From NCBI RefSeq assembly GCF_000526935.1, contig NZ_JAHA01000019.1, positions 496,001 through 560,000 of the forward strand: a DNA stretch of 64,000 nucleotides. Reading direction: 5' to 3'. The notes beneath the pieces were generated by a model, which saw nothing but the letters and a program-made list of their open reading frames with translations, did no database searches and had not been told where the DNA came from. The position numbers and the translations under genes are program-made. The stretch is from Butyrivibrio sp. FCS014 (GTDB lineage Bacteria > Bacillota > Clostridia > Lachnospirales > Lachnospiraceae). The stretch's first letter is position 1. Every line of letters begins with the position of its first letter. This document shows, one piece after another, positions 53,700-61,724 of this stretch.

Positions 53700-55001
53700 T
53701 TAGTTCTCAAGTGTTCCTGTGATGCTGTCTACAAGTGAATCAAGATTCTGCTGAAGGTTAGCCTTTGTGATCTCACCGCTGTAGATACCCTCACCAAGAG
53801 CCTGTGCAGGTGTCCAGTAGTCACCCATCTTGGAAATGCTGGGCTGGTTGGTTGCAAGAGCTGCCTGATCGTTAAGTGCGCTTGCTACGAAATCGTTCTT
53901 GATCTCTTCGCTGTCAGCAAGTGACTTAAGAACGGGAACATCACCCTGCTCTTTGTATCTTACAAGGCAGTTCTCAGGGCTGGCCATGTATACAGCGAGC
54001 TGCTGTGCAGCCAGAGGGAATGCTGTATTTGACTTAACTGTGATTGTCTTGAAATCTACGAAGTTTGAAAGCTGAACGTCCTTGCCACCGATAGTAGCTG
54101 TAGGAAGAGCAACTGCTCCGAGCTTGTCGCCAAGTGCCTCTTTGAACTCAGGTGCGCTCCATGCTCCTGAAGTTACAGCACCAAGCTTGCCTTCCTTAAA
54201 TGCAGAACCGCCAACGCCGTCCTTGTCCTCAAGGTACTTAGCATTTGATGCAAGATCAACAAGATACTCGCCTGCTGCAAGACCGTTCTCATTGTTGAAT
54301 GAGCACTCTGTGGGATCCTTTCCGTCAGAACCGAAAAGTGTGCATCCGTTTCCAAGGAAGAAACTCTCGATGTACCAAGAGTTTGTGATCTGAGTACTGA
54401 AGTTCCACATTCCGTCTCCAAGATCCTTAGCCATCATTGTGTCAAGGTTCTTGACCTCATCCTCTGTGAAGAGTTCCTTGTTGTAATACATGAAATATGT
54501 GTTAGGTGAGAAAGGAGCTGCATATGTAAGACCGTCGATTGTAACTGCTGTAAGTGCACTCTCGGGAAGGTCTGATGCAATTGTCTCGAAATCCTTTGTG
54601 ATGGGAAGAAGAAGACCCTTGCTTGCCATATCAGCTACACCGCCGCTGGGTGTGTAGAAGATATCAGCTGCTGTATCAGCGTCTGTCTCAACTGCCTGAG
54701 GTGCCTCGTCGATACCAACTACAGCGATCTCATAAGTGATGTTGAACTCATCGTGAGCTGCATCGAAGTCCTGTACCATCTTGTCTGTGATATCAACTTC
54801 CTCTTCAGGAACCCAGATCTTAAGGGTTACGTCCTGAGTCTCTGCAGCGGGTGCTGCAGTATCAGCAGCTGCCTGTGCAGCTGTCTCTGTTGTGTTTGTG
54901 GTGGTTGTTGCTGCCCCTGTGTCCTGGCTGCCGCAGCCTGCAAGTGTACCTGCTGTAACAGCAGCGGTCATTAAAAGAGCGCCTAACTTTTTCAACTTCA
55001 T
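53700..55001 (-). CDS. malE: maltodextrin-binding lipoprotein (family 1 solute-binding protein)
   Basis: 433 aa. Lipobox 'TLAGCG' with C23, then a Thr/Ala-rich linker to ~55. The family 1 binding-protein fold starts at 'VTLKIWVPEEEVDITDKMV' and includes 'TYAAPFSPNTYFMYYNKELF' and 'GAVTSGAWSAPEFKEALGDK'. It hands maltodextrins to MalFG. GGAGG is 8 bases before the ATG. Transcription probably starts at the LacI-regulated promoter 70 bases upstream. Confidence 0.92.
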   Translation of the reverse strand: MKLKKLGALLMTAAVTAGTLAGCGSQDTGAATTTTNTTETAAQAAADTAAPAAETQDVTLKIWVPEEEVDITDKMVQDFDAAHDEFNITYEIAVVGIDEAPQAVETDADTAADIFYTPSGGVADMASKGLLLPITKDFETIASDLPESALTAVTIDGLTYAAPFSPNTYFMYYNKELFTEDEVKNLDTMMAKDLGDGMWNFSTQITNSWYIESFFLGNGCTLFGSDGKDPTECSFNNENGLAAGEYLVDLASNAKYLEDKDGVGGSAFKEGKLGAVTSGAWSAPEFKEALGDKLGAVALPTATIGGKDVQLSNFVDFKTITVKSNTAFPLAAQQLAVYMASPENCLVRYKEQGDVPVLKSLADSEEIKNDFVASALNDQAALATNQPSISKMGDYWTPAQALGEGIYSGEITKANLQQNLDSLVDSITGTLEN

Positions 55002-55050
55002 TTGTTCATCCTCCTGTTTAAATACCTTTGTTGATAACCGGTTTCGATTT

Positions 55051-55066
55051 GGTTAATCGCTTTACC
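55051..55066 (-). promoter_or_regulatory. LacI-type operator O1, downstream of the malE -10
   Basis: GGTTAATCGCTTTACC, a near-palindrome of form GGTTnAnCGnTnAACC with one deviation. It lies just after the malE -10 and would block RNA polymerase if bound. Confidence 0.75.
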
Positions 55067-55069
55067 AGT

Positions 55070-55098
55070 ACTATATCCTTAGATGGTTAATCGGTCAA
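55070..55098 (-). promoter_or_regulatory. malE promoter
   Basis: On the minus strand TTGACC (55093-55098), 17-base spacer, TATAGT (55070-55075). The -35 is inside operator O2. Confidence 0.82.
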
Positions 55099-55100
55099 CC
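55085..55100 (-). promoter_or_regulatory. LacI-type operator O2, on the malE -35
   Basis: GGTTAATCGGTCAACC, matching GGTTnAnCGnTnAACC in full. It overlaps the -35 box. Confidence 0.8.
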
Positions 55101-55194
55101 TCATTTTGGCGATTTCTATATTATGAATAAATAGGTATTTGTAAAACTGTGGAAAATAAACAATTGAATTCTTTTGGATTTTATGTTATGCGTT

Positions 55195-56574
55195 TTACCT
55201 TGTGAGTAAATAAAAAGACCAGGGATTAAGGTTATCAAGGCTATTCGGGTTATCTCCGCCTTCCCCGTACTGTCCGTCTGTTCCGGAATAAAGAACCTTC
55301 TCTTCTCCGGTTAAGATTCCTGACAGATCATACTCTTCCTGCTGCCTCTTGGAGAGATTGAAGATGCATATCACTGTATCTTTTCCCTCTGTTCTCTCAA
55401 AAGCAAAGATGTTCTTGTTGCCGGTATCGAGTATTTCAAAAGTCCCATTCTCATTACCTGCATAAAGGGCCTTGTGGTCTTTCCTTATGCCGGCAAGATC
55501 GCGGATAAGTCCTCTATAATCCCCTGTGCCCTTCTCCCAGTTGATGGTATCCTTCTCCATGAAGGCAATGGCGTGATCATAGGCTATCTCATCCGAAGAA
55601 TAGATCATGGGGATCCCGGGAATGGTGAAGATAAGGCTCAACATTGCAGGATATGAGCTGCTATCGAAGGCCTGGGGCACCGTTCTGTCATAGGAGTTAA
55701 CATCGTGGTTATCAAGGTAGTTCATGCCGAAGGTGTGGTTATCGTTTCCCTGAAGATAGAGCTTTATCTTATCGGCCTTTTTGTTGTCCTTTGCAACTTC
55801 CACCAGGGCTTCGTAAAGCTTGCCGCTGTAGTTGGAATCAAAGGCGTAGTTAAGGTTCGCTCCCGCTATGGCTCCAAGGTCCTCTTCCAGCATGTAAACG
55901 TCCTTAACCTTATCAAGTTCTTTTCTTGCTTCCTCCCAGAAATCAACAGGAACTCCCGGGGCATAGTCACATCTGAAGCCGTCTATGTCATATTCCCTGA
56001 TCCAGTACTTCATGCACTCGATCATCTCTTTTCTCATATCGGCATTGTCATAGTTAAGGTCTGCAACATCAGGCCATCCCATGTTCTTAGGGGATATAAT
56101 CTGGCCGTTTTCCTGTGTATACCAGTCGGGATGCTCGCTGATCCAGGGGCAGTCCCAGCCGGTGTGGTTGGCAACCCAGTCAAGGACAACCTTAAATCCC
56201 ATGTCATGAGCCTTGTCCACCAGAGCCTTAAAATCCTCTTTGGTTCCAAACTCAGGGTTAACCTCCCTGTAATCGGTAACCGAATAATATGATCCCAGCT
56301 TTCCGGATCTGTTAGTCACGGAAATGGGGTGGATAGGCATGAACCACAGGGTGTTTACTCCCATATCTTTAAGGGTATCCAGGTTCTCTGAAAACTCGTT
56401 AAAGGTTCCCGAGGGAGTGTACTGTCTTACGTTAACCTCGTACATAACCGCATCCTGCGTCCACTTTGGAGGCCTTGATACTCCCTCTTCCTCCTTAACG
56501 CTGCCGCAACCTGTCGCTGCGATCATAAGTGTCATCAGTAAAATGGCTGTTATTCTCTTTATGCTGTTTTTCAT
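55195..56574 (-). CDS. secreted GH13 alpha-amylase lipoprotein
   Basis: 459 aa. Lipobox 'AATGC' with C23, so surface-anchored. GH13 regions: I 'VVLDWVANHTGWD', II 'DGFRCDYAPGVP' with D203, III 'VYMLEEDLGA' (E230/E231), IV 'YLDNHDVNSY'. It would trim starch or maltodextrins outside the cell for MalE. It is close in sequence to the cytoplasmic enzyme at 30440-31729. AGAGG precedes the ATG. It follows lacI across a hairpin terminator, with no separate promoter seen between them. Confidence 0.9.
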   Translation of the reverse strand: MKNSIKRITAILLMTLMIAATGCGSVKEEEGVSRPPKWTQDAVMYEVNVRQYTPSGTFNEFSENLDTLKDMGVNTLWFMPIHPISVTNRSGKLGSYYSVTDYREVNPEFGTKEDFKALVDKAHDMGFKVVLDWVANHTGWDCPWISEHPDWYTQENGQIISPKNMGWPDVADLNYDNADMRKEMIECMKYWIREYDIDGFRCDYAPGVPVDFWEEARKELDKVKDVYMLEEDLGAIAGANLNYAFDSNYSGKLYEALVEVAKDNKKADKIKLYLQGNDNHTFGMNYLDNHDVNSYDRTVPQAFDSSSYPAMLSLIFTIPGIPMIYSSDEIAYDHAIAFMEKDTINWEKGTGDYRGLIRDLAGIRKDHKALYAGNENGTFEILDTGNKNIFAFERTEGKDTVICIFNLSKRQQEEYDLSGILTGEEKVLYSGTDGQYGEGGDNPNSLDNLNPWSFYLLTR

Positions 56575-56592
56575 GGTGTTTTCCTCTGCTTA

Positions 56593-56625
56593 AGAAAAGA
56601 GCAGATCCTTTACTGTGATCTGCTC
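56593..56625 (-). terminator. hairpin terminator between lacI and the amylase gene
   Basis: GAGCAGATC (56599-56607) and GATCTGCTC (56617-56625) pair perfectly; on the minus strand TTTT follows. It lies only 19 bases before the amylase start codon. Confidence 0.8.
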
Positions 56626-56642
56626 GTGTCTGTTGTTATTAT

Positions 56643-57659
56643 TTACTGTGTGAGATCTCTTACCGACTGTCTCTCCATAACCCTTATGGGCTGGCGTTCG
56701 TCCACATGAAGGTCCCTCTCTCCGTCTATCATTCTGAAAAGGAATCCTCCCGCCTTCTCCGCTTTCCACTCATAGTCCTGAGCAATGGAAGTAAGCTTTG
56801 GAGTCATGAAATCACAATCCGGAAGATTATCAAAACCAATGACGGAAATGTCGTGGGGAACTCTTATGCCGCACTGCACAAGTCCCTCAATAACGCCGAA
56901 GGCAACAATGTCCGAAAGGGTTGCAACAGCAGTGTATCCCCTGTTTGAGAAGACTATATCCTGTCCCACTTCCACGGCATTTCTGTAGGTGGAAACGCAG
57001 CTGAAAGAATCTCTGTTAAGGTTAAAGTCGATATTACTCTCCTTGCACGCATCAAGAAATCCCTGCTGTCTCTCTCTTATAACGCCCTCTCCTGCATCGG
57101 GAGGTGTTACCAGAGCCAGCTTCCTGTGGCCTTTTCCTATGAGATACTTGGCGGAAAGATATCCTCCGCGATAGTCCTCGATTCCAACGTTAACGATCTT
57201 CTCCCCCGGAGCATAGGTATCTATGAACACCATGGGGATATCGATGGTCTGCCTTATCTCCCGGACTTCATCCTTGAATACCCCAAGAAAAAAAGCTCCG
57301 TCAACGTTCCAGGATGACAAAAGGGGAATGATTTCCCTTGGGTCTCCGACGCACCGCAGCATGACATAGTAATCATGGCGTCTTACCAGCCTCTCGAGAG
57401 CTGCTACTATATGGGCATTATAGGGATTTGTAAGGAAATCTTCCGTCTTATCAAGATAAGGAACTACAACACCTATAAGATGGCTCTCTTTCTTGGCAAG
57501 AGACCTGGCCATAACATTGGGCTTGTAGTTAGAATCCCTGATGATCTTCTCAACTCTTAACCTGGTCTCCTCCGATACCTTGTGGAAATTGCCATTTATG
57601 ACATTGGAAACCGTGGCAGTGCTGACGCCTGCAAGAGAAGCAATAGTCTTTAAGTTCAT
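56643..57659 (-). CDS. LacI-family transcriptional regulator of the maltodextrin locus
   Basis: 338 aa. N-terminal HTH 'LKTIASLAGVSTATVSNVIN' and hinge 'YKPNVMARSLAKKES', then a periplasmic-binding-protein-like effector domain. LacI proteins bind palindromes with a central CG; three such sites occur at 55051, 55085 and 57693, the last on its own promoter. Autoregulation and repression of malE are therefore inferred. The inducer is probably a maltodextrin. It is read toward the amylase gene. Confidence 0.93.
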   Translation of the reverse strand: MNLKTIASLAGVSTATVSNVINGNFHKVSEETRLRVEKIIRDSNYKPNVMARSLAKKESHLIGVVVPYLDKTEDFLTNPYNAHIVAALERLVRRHDYYVMLRCVGDPREIIPLLSSWNVDGAFFLGVFKDEVREIRQTIDIPMVFIDTYAPGEKIVNVGIEDYRGGYLSAKYLIGKGHRKLALVTPPDAGEGVIRERQQGFLDACKESNIDFNLNRDSFSCVSTYRNAVEVGQDIVFSNRGYTAVATLSDIVAFGVIEGLVQCGIRVPHDISVIGFDNLPDCDFMTPKLTSIAQDYEWKAEKAGGFLFRMIDGERDLHVDERQPIRVMERQSVRDLTQ

Positions 57660-57692
57660 TTGTGCTCCAATCTGAATCTTATGTCAGTAATA

Positions 57693-57708
57693 GGTTTAGC
57701 GATTAACC
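57693..57708 (-). promoter_or_regulatory. LacI-type operator O3, at the regulator's own promoter
   Basis: GGTTTAGCGATTAACC, matching GGTTnAnCGnTnAACC in full, 7 bases downstream of the lacI -10. Confidence 0.8.
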
Positions 57709-57715
57709 TTTCTTA

Positions 57716-57745
57716 ACTATACATAGAATCAGAACTCTATGTCAA
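57716..57745 (-). promoter_or_regulatory. lacI promoter
   Basis: On the minus strand TTGACA (57740-57745), 18-base spacer, TATAGT (57716-57721). The spacer carries its own inverted repeat, ACATAGA/TCTATGT (57721-57742), a possible second regulator site. Confidence 0.8.
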
Positions 57746-57764
57746 GCACATATTGCTCACAACG

Positions 57765-58832
57765 TTAATAAACCGTATTTACATCGGTAATGTTATCGCC
57801 GTTAACCTTAAAGCTCCAGATCTGATGATCGGTAAGGCGATGCTCCGTAAGATAATAGGTGTCATCAACCCTGGAAATATTGTAGGGGGTTCCGCCTCCG
57901 ACAAAGTACCTGGCGTAGATATCCTCGTACTTACCCTTTATGAGGCCATCAAGGGATTTGGTCCTTACGATGGTGGCAAAGTCCTGGTTGCCGGTAATGT
58001 CAGTAGAAACGGTCACATAGTAGTATCCATCTATTGGCATTATCTGCACCATTCCCGCCATGGAATCGGGAACATCGTAAGTTCTTTTTACGGAAAGTGT
58101 TTCCAGATCGCATACCAGTATCTGTGGCTTTACACCGGCAGCTGAAACTCCTGAGACAAAAAAGATCTCATCACCGATTATGGTAAATGAGCGGACGTAA
58201 ATATTGGAAAGCTGCTCGACATTCCTGATGTCCGTAAGATACATGCGGGTAGAATCCGCAGTGTGTCTGAAACAGTAAAGCTCACCCGACTCGGAGCTCC
58301 ATACGTAGAAAGTATCGGAGATCTCGTCATAAGCACTGAAATGAGGCCTTATACCTATCTCGTAGAAGACCTGTGTCTTTATAAACTTGTCTCCGGATTT
58401 CTCGAAGATAAGCACCCTGCTGTTCTCGGTGTCATCCATGAGATAGACCTTGCCGTCACTGGCAAGGGTATGGGGGTAGGTAACCTCGCTGCACATGATG
58501 TTCCACTGATCAAGGGGCTTCCCCATGGTATCCGAGTAGATGATCCTGTTATGATAGCAGTCCACAATAAACCAGACATCATCCACCTTCGTTACATACG
58601 TCGGTACACTCAGTCTGGTATCGTAGTTGTGCTGCACCTCAAAACCGGCTGCTGCCGCCTCAAGGTCCGCTGCTTCATCATACAGCTCCGACATGCGAAG
58701 ATACCCCTCTCCATCGAAGGGCTCCGCCTTGACCGGGGCTGTATCCACGCTACCAAAGGCAGCACATCCTGTAAGCAGCAGTACACACATTATTAAGCTT
58801 ATGAACCTGGAAAAAAGTCTGTATCCTTCCAT
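57765..58832 (-). CDS. lipoprotein of unknown function, beta-propeller-like
   Basis: 355 aa from the ATG at 58832 (a TTG nine bases earlier is also in frame; no clear ribosome-binding site for either). Lipobox 'LLLTGC' with C23. The mature part has repeating beta-strand blocks with 'VWFIVDCYHNRIIYSD', 'KVYLMDDTENSRVLIFEKS' and 'TFYVWSSESGELYCFRH', resembling NHL/YVTN-type propellers. Surface location and position between def and lacI suggest, but do not show, a role in carbohydrate handling. I do not recognise a specific family. Confidence 0.75.
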   Translation of the reverse strand: MEGYRLFSRFISLIMCVLLLTGCAAFGSVDTAPVKAEPFDGEGYLRMSELYDEAADLEAAAAGFEVQHNYDTRLSVPTYVTKVDDVWFIVDCYHNRIIYSDTMGKPLDQWNIMCSEVTYPHTLASDGKVYLMDDTENSRVLIFEKSGDKFIKTQVFYEIGIRPHFSAYDEISDTFYVWSSESGELYCFRHTADSTRMYLTDIRNVEQLSNIYVRSFTIIGDEIFFVSGVSAAGVKPQILVCDLETLSVKRTYDVPDSMAGMVQIMPIDGYYYVTVSTDITGNQDFATIVRTKSLDGLIKGKYEDIYARYFVGGGTPYNISRVDDTYYLTEHRLTDHQIWSFKVNGDNITDVNTVY

Positions 58833-58859
58833 ATTGGGCAAACTATAACGGCAGATCCG

Positions 58860-59363
58860 TTATTCGTTCTCTTCCTCTTCCTGTGAAGCTGCAAGATCCT
58901 CGTTATTTACCAGATCTCCCTCCACCTTCTCTACGTACATATGACCGTCAAGGTGATCAAGCTCATGGCAGATGGCTCTTGCAAGAAGCTCCTCGCCCTC
59001 AATCTCGTACTCGTTCATGTCAAGGTCAAAGGCTCTTGCCTTAACGTAATTGGGTCTTGTAACAACGCCGGACTTACCGGGAATTGAAAGGCATCCCTCA
59101 TAGCCGGTCTGCTCACCATCTGTCTCCAGGATAGTGGGATTTATCATCACGATAGGCTGGTCTCCCTCGGGAGATACATCTATAACCACTATTCTCTTTA
59201 AAACTCCCACCTGAGGCGCTGCAAGTCCAACACCGTTGGCCTCATACATGGTATCAAGCATATCGTCAACCAGCTCCCTGATCCTGGGGGTTACTTCCTT
59301 AACCTCCTTGCAGGGCTTTTCCAGTACGTCGTCTCCGTATTCTCTGATAGTTCTAAGTGCCAT
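58860..59363 (-). CDS. def: peptide deformylase
   Basis: 167 aa. Motif I 'GVGLAAPQVG' with Q51, motif II 'EGCLSIPG' with C91, motif III 'HELDHLDG' with H133, E134 and H137: a complete metal site. It removes the N-formyl group from nascent proteins. The ~25-residue acidic tail is a small extension. It is 53 bases after priA. Its usual partner fmt is 13 kb away. Confidence 0.96.
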   Translation of the reverse strand: MALRTIREYGDDVLEKPCKEVKEVTPRIRELVDDMLDTMYEANGVGLAAPQVGVLKRIVVIDVSPEGDQPIVMINPTILETDGEQTGYEGCLSIPGKSGVVTRPNYVKARAFDLDMNEYEIEGEELLARAICHELDHLDGHMYVEKVEGDLVNNEDLAASQEEEENE

Positions 59364-59416
59364 TTTATATTTCTCCGTTTCTTTTAAAGCAATATCATTA
59401 GACTCCTATAATAATA

Positions 59417-61675
59417 TCATCCACCATTCATAGGGTCAAAGTCAAATTGAACGGTTACGTATCTAAGTTTTCCCATGTCCTCAAGCTGCCTTATGTAGCC
59501 TTCCAGAACATCCTTAAGCCGAACCAGTCCTTCATAGTCATCAAGCTTGGCAAACACGTTAAGCCTATAAACATCATTGATCCTGCTGATGGCAGAAAAT
59601 GCCGGTCCTATGAATACAGCTCCTGAAGCCTTCTGCTGCTCCATGAGCGCACGAAGTCTTGTGGCCAGTTCCATTCCCTCCTTCTCATCACGACTCTGGA
59701 TCTGAACCGACATCATATGCGAGACGGGCGGGTATCTCAAAAGATCCCTGTAGGCTATCTCCTCGTTGTAAAAAGAGCCGTAGTCCTGAGCTGAAGCTGC
59801 CACAATGCTGTAGTGATCGGGCTGATAGCTCTGGATCACCACGTTTCCTGCCTTGTCTCCTCTTCCCGCTCTTCCCGCAGCCTGGGTAAGCAACTGGAAG
59901 GTCCTCTCCGAAGCCCTGTAATCCGCGGCGTATAAAGACATATCCGCTGCCAGGATTCCAACCAGAGTCACATCCGGGAAATCATGTCCCTTTACGATCA
60001 TCTGGGTTCCCACCAGCACATCCGCCTCCTTGTTGGCAAAGGCAGAAAGTATCTTCTCGTAGCTGCCCTTGGTCCTGGTGGTATCCGCATCCATCCTGAG
60101 GACCCTGGCCTTTGGCCAGAACTTCTTTACCTCATCCTCAATCTGCTGGGTTCCCGCCCTGAAGGAGGACACATATTTAGATCCGCACTTCGGGCATATC
60201 TTGGGCCTTATCTCCTCATGTCCGCAGTAGTGGCACACGAGCTTCCCGCCTCTGTGCTCGGATAAAGAAACATCGCAGTGAGGGCACTTGAACACATGGC
60301 CGCACCCTCTGCAGGATACAAACCCGGCAAGTCCTCTCCTGTTGATGAAAAGCATTGCCTGCTCTTCCTTCTGCAGCTTCTCATCCATAAGCTCCTGAAG
60401 CCTTAATGAGAAAATGGACCTGTTTCCCATTCTAAGCTCCTGCCTAAGGTCTGCCACTTCCACCGAAGGGAGCGTACCTCCCGTGAGGCGCTTGTTAAGT
60501 TCGAACAGCTTGTACTCCCCGGTAGTTGCCCTGTAGTAAGCTTCCAGGGACGGAGTTGCCGAGCCGAGAACCACACAGGCTCCGTCCGGCACCAGTTTTG
60601 CCAGCTCTATAGCTGTTTCCCTGGCATGATATTTAGGCATGTTCTCACTCTTATAAGTGGACTCATGCTCCTCGTCTATGATTATTATTCCCGTATTTGG
60701 AAAGGGGGTAAAAAGAGCCGATCTGGGGCCTATGATAATATCTATGTCCCCGGTCCTTGCTCTCTCCATCTGATCAAACTTCTCTCCCGGAGAAAGAGAT
60801 GAGTTCATAACCGATACCCTGTCTCCGAAGTGGGTATAGAATCTCATCAGAGTCTGATAGGTCAGCGCTATCTCCGGTATAAGTACTATGGCCTGCTTGC
60901 CCCTCTTTAAAATATCGTCTATCAGGGCTATGTAAACTTCAGTCTTACCGCTTCCCGTTATACCATGGATAAGGTAGGTATCTCTTTTCCCAAGGTCATA
61001 GTCTTTCCTTACGGTATCAACAATGTGCTGCTGATCGGGGCTTAAGACCTTGTCGCTGTATCTGCCTGAAGCGCTAACCTTGGGATTTCTGAAATACTCT
61101 TCACTATCTATGCGGATTATTCCCTTTTCTTCAAGGCTCTTAAGGGTAGCTGCCGCTACATTAAGCTTGCCTGTAATAAACTCGTAGGGGATCCGCTCAT
61201 CCGGGTTTCCAAGAAGCTCCTTAAGTATCCTCTCTCTGGCCTTTTGCTTTTTCCTGATACACTCGTTGTAAAGAGCCGTCGCATCCTCTGTGGATGCACA
61301 AAGAGAAACAAACTTCCTCACCTGCCTCTTCTGCTTCTTGGCGGAGGGAAGCACGGTCTTTAATGCCGCTATCATGGTAGAGCCATAGTGTCTTTTCATC
61401 CATGCCGCAAGCCGCAGGGAAATGTCCTCTGCAGATACGATGTCATCCTGGACCGATATGATCTCCTTGATCTTATCAACATCCCAGTTAGGCTCATCGG
61501 TAACCTCGATCACATACCCTTTTCTTGGTGTATTTCCTCTTCCAAAGGGAACCTGAACGCATACTCCTATATCGACTCTGTCTCTTAAGTGCTCAGGTAT
61601 CCGGTACTGAAAGGGTCTGTCCACCTTCTCGTGGGATATATCTATTATTATGTTAGCAAAAATGTCTCCTGCCAC
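59417..61675 (-). CDS. priA: primosomal replication restart helicase PriA
   Basis: 752 aa. N-terminal DNA-binding domain; helicase with Walker A 'GITGSGKTEVYIAL' and Walker B 'IIIDEEHESTYK'; zinc-binding insert with four Cys pairs ('CRGCGHVFKCPHCD', 'CHYCG', 'CPKCG'); motifs V-VI 'GTQMIVKGHDFPDVTLVG' and 'QAAGRAGRG'. It reloads the replisome at stalled forks. It lies between murE and def on the same strand. Confidence 0.96.
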   Translation of the reverse strand: MAGDIFANIIIDISHEKVDRPFQYRIPEHLRDRVDIGVCVQVPFGRGNTPRKGYVIEVTDEPNWDVDKIKEIISVQDDIVSAEDISLRLAAWMKRHYGSTMIAALKTVLPSAKKQKRQVRKFVSLCASTEDATALYNECIRKKQKARERILKELLGNPDERIPYEFITGKLNVAAATLKSLEEKGIIRIDSEEYFRNPKVSASGRYSDKVLSPDQQHIVDTVRKDYDLGKRDTYLIHGITGSGKTEVYIALIDDILKRGKQAIVLIPEIALTYQTLMRFYTHFGDRVSVMNSSLSPGEKFDQMERARTGDIDIIIGPRSALFTPFPNTGIIIIDEEHESTYKSENMPKYHARETAIELAKLVPDGACVVLGSATPSLEAYYRATTGEYKLFELNKRLTGGTLPSVEVADLRQELRMGNRSIFSLRLQELMDEKLQKEEQAMLFINRRGLAGFVSCRGCGHVFKCPHCDVSLSEHRGGKLVCHYCGHEEIRPKICPKCGSKYVSSFRAGTQQIEDEVKKFWPKARVLRMDADTTRTKGSYEKILSAFANKEADVLVGTQMIVKGHDFPDVTLVGILAADMSLYAADYRASERTFQLLTQAAGRAGRGDKAGNVVIQSYQPDHYSIVAASAQDYGSFYNEEIAYRDLLRYPPVSHMMSVQIQSRDEKEGMELATRLRALMEQQKASGAVFIGPAFSAISRINDVYRLNVFAKLDDYEGLVRLKDVLEGYIRQLEDMGKLRYVTVQFDFDPMNGG

Positions 61676-61724
61676 TTACTCTCCTTGCAACCTTATGCCT
61701 TTTTGCCGGAAGATAGCCGGTCCG

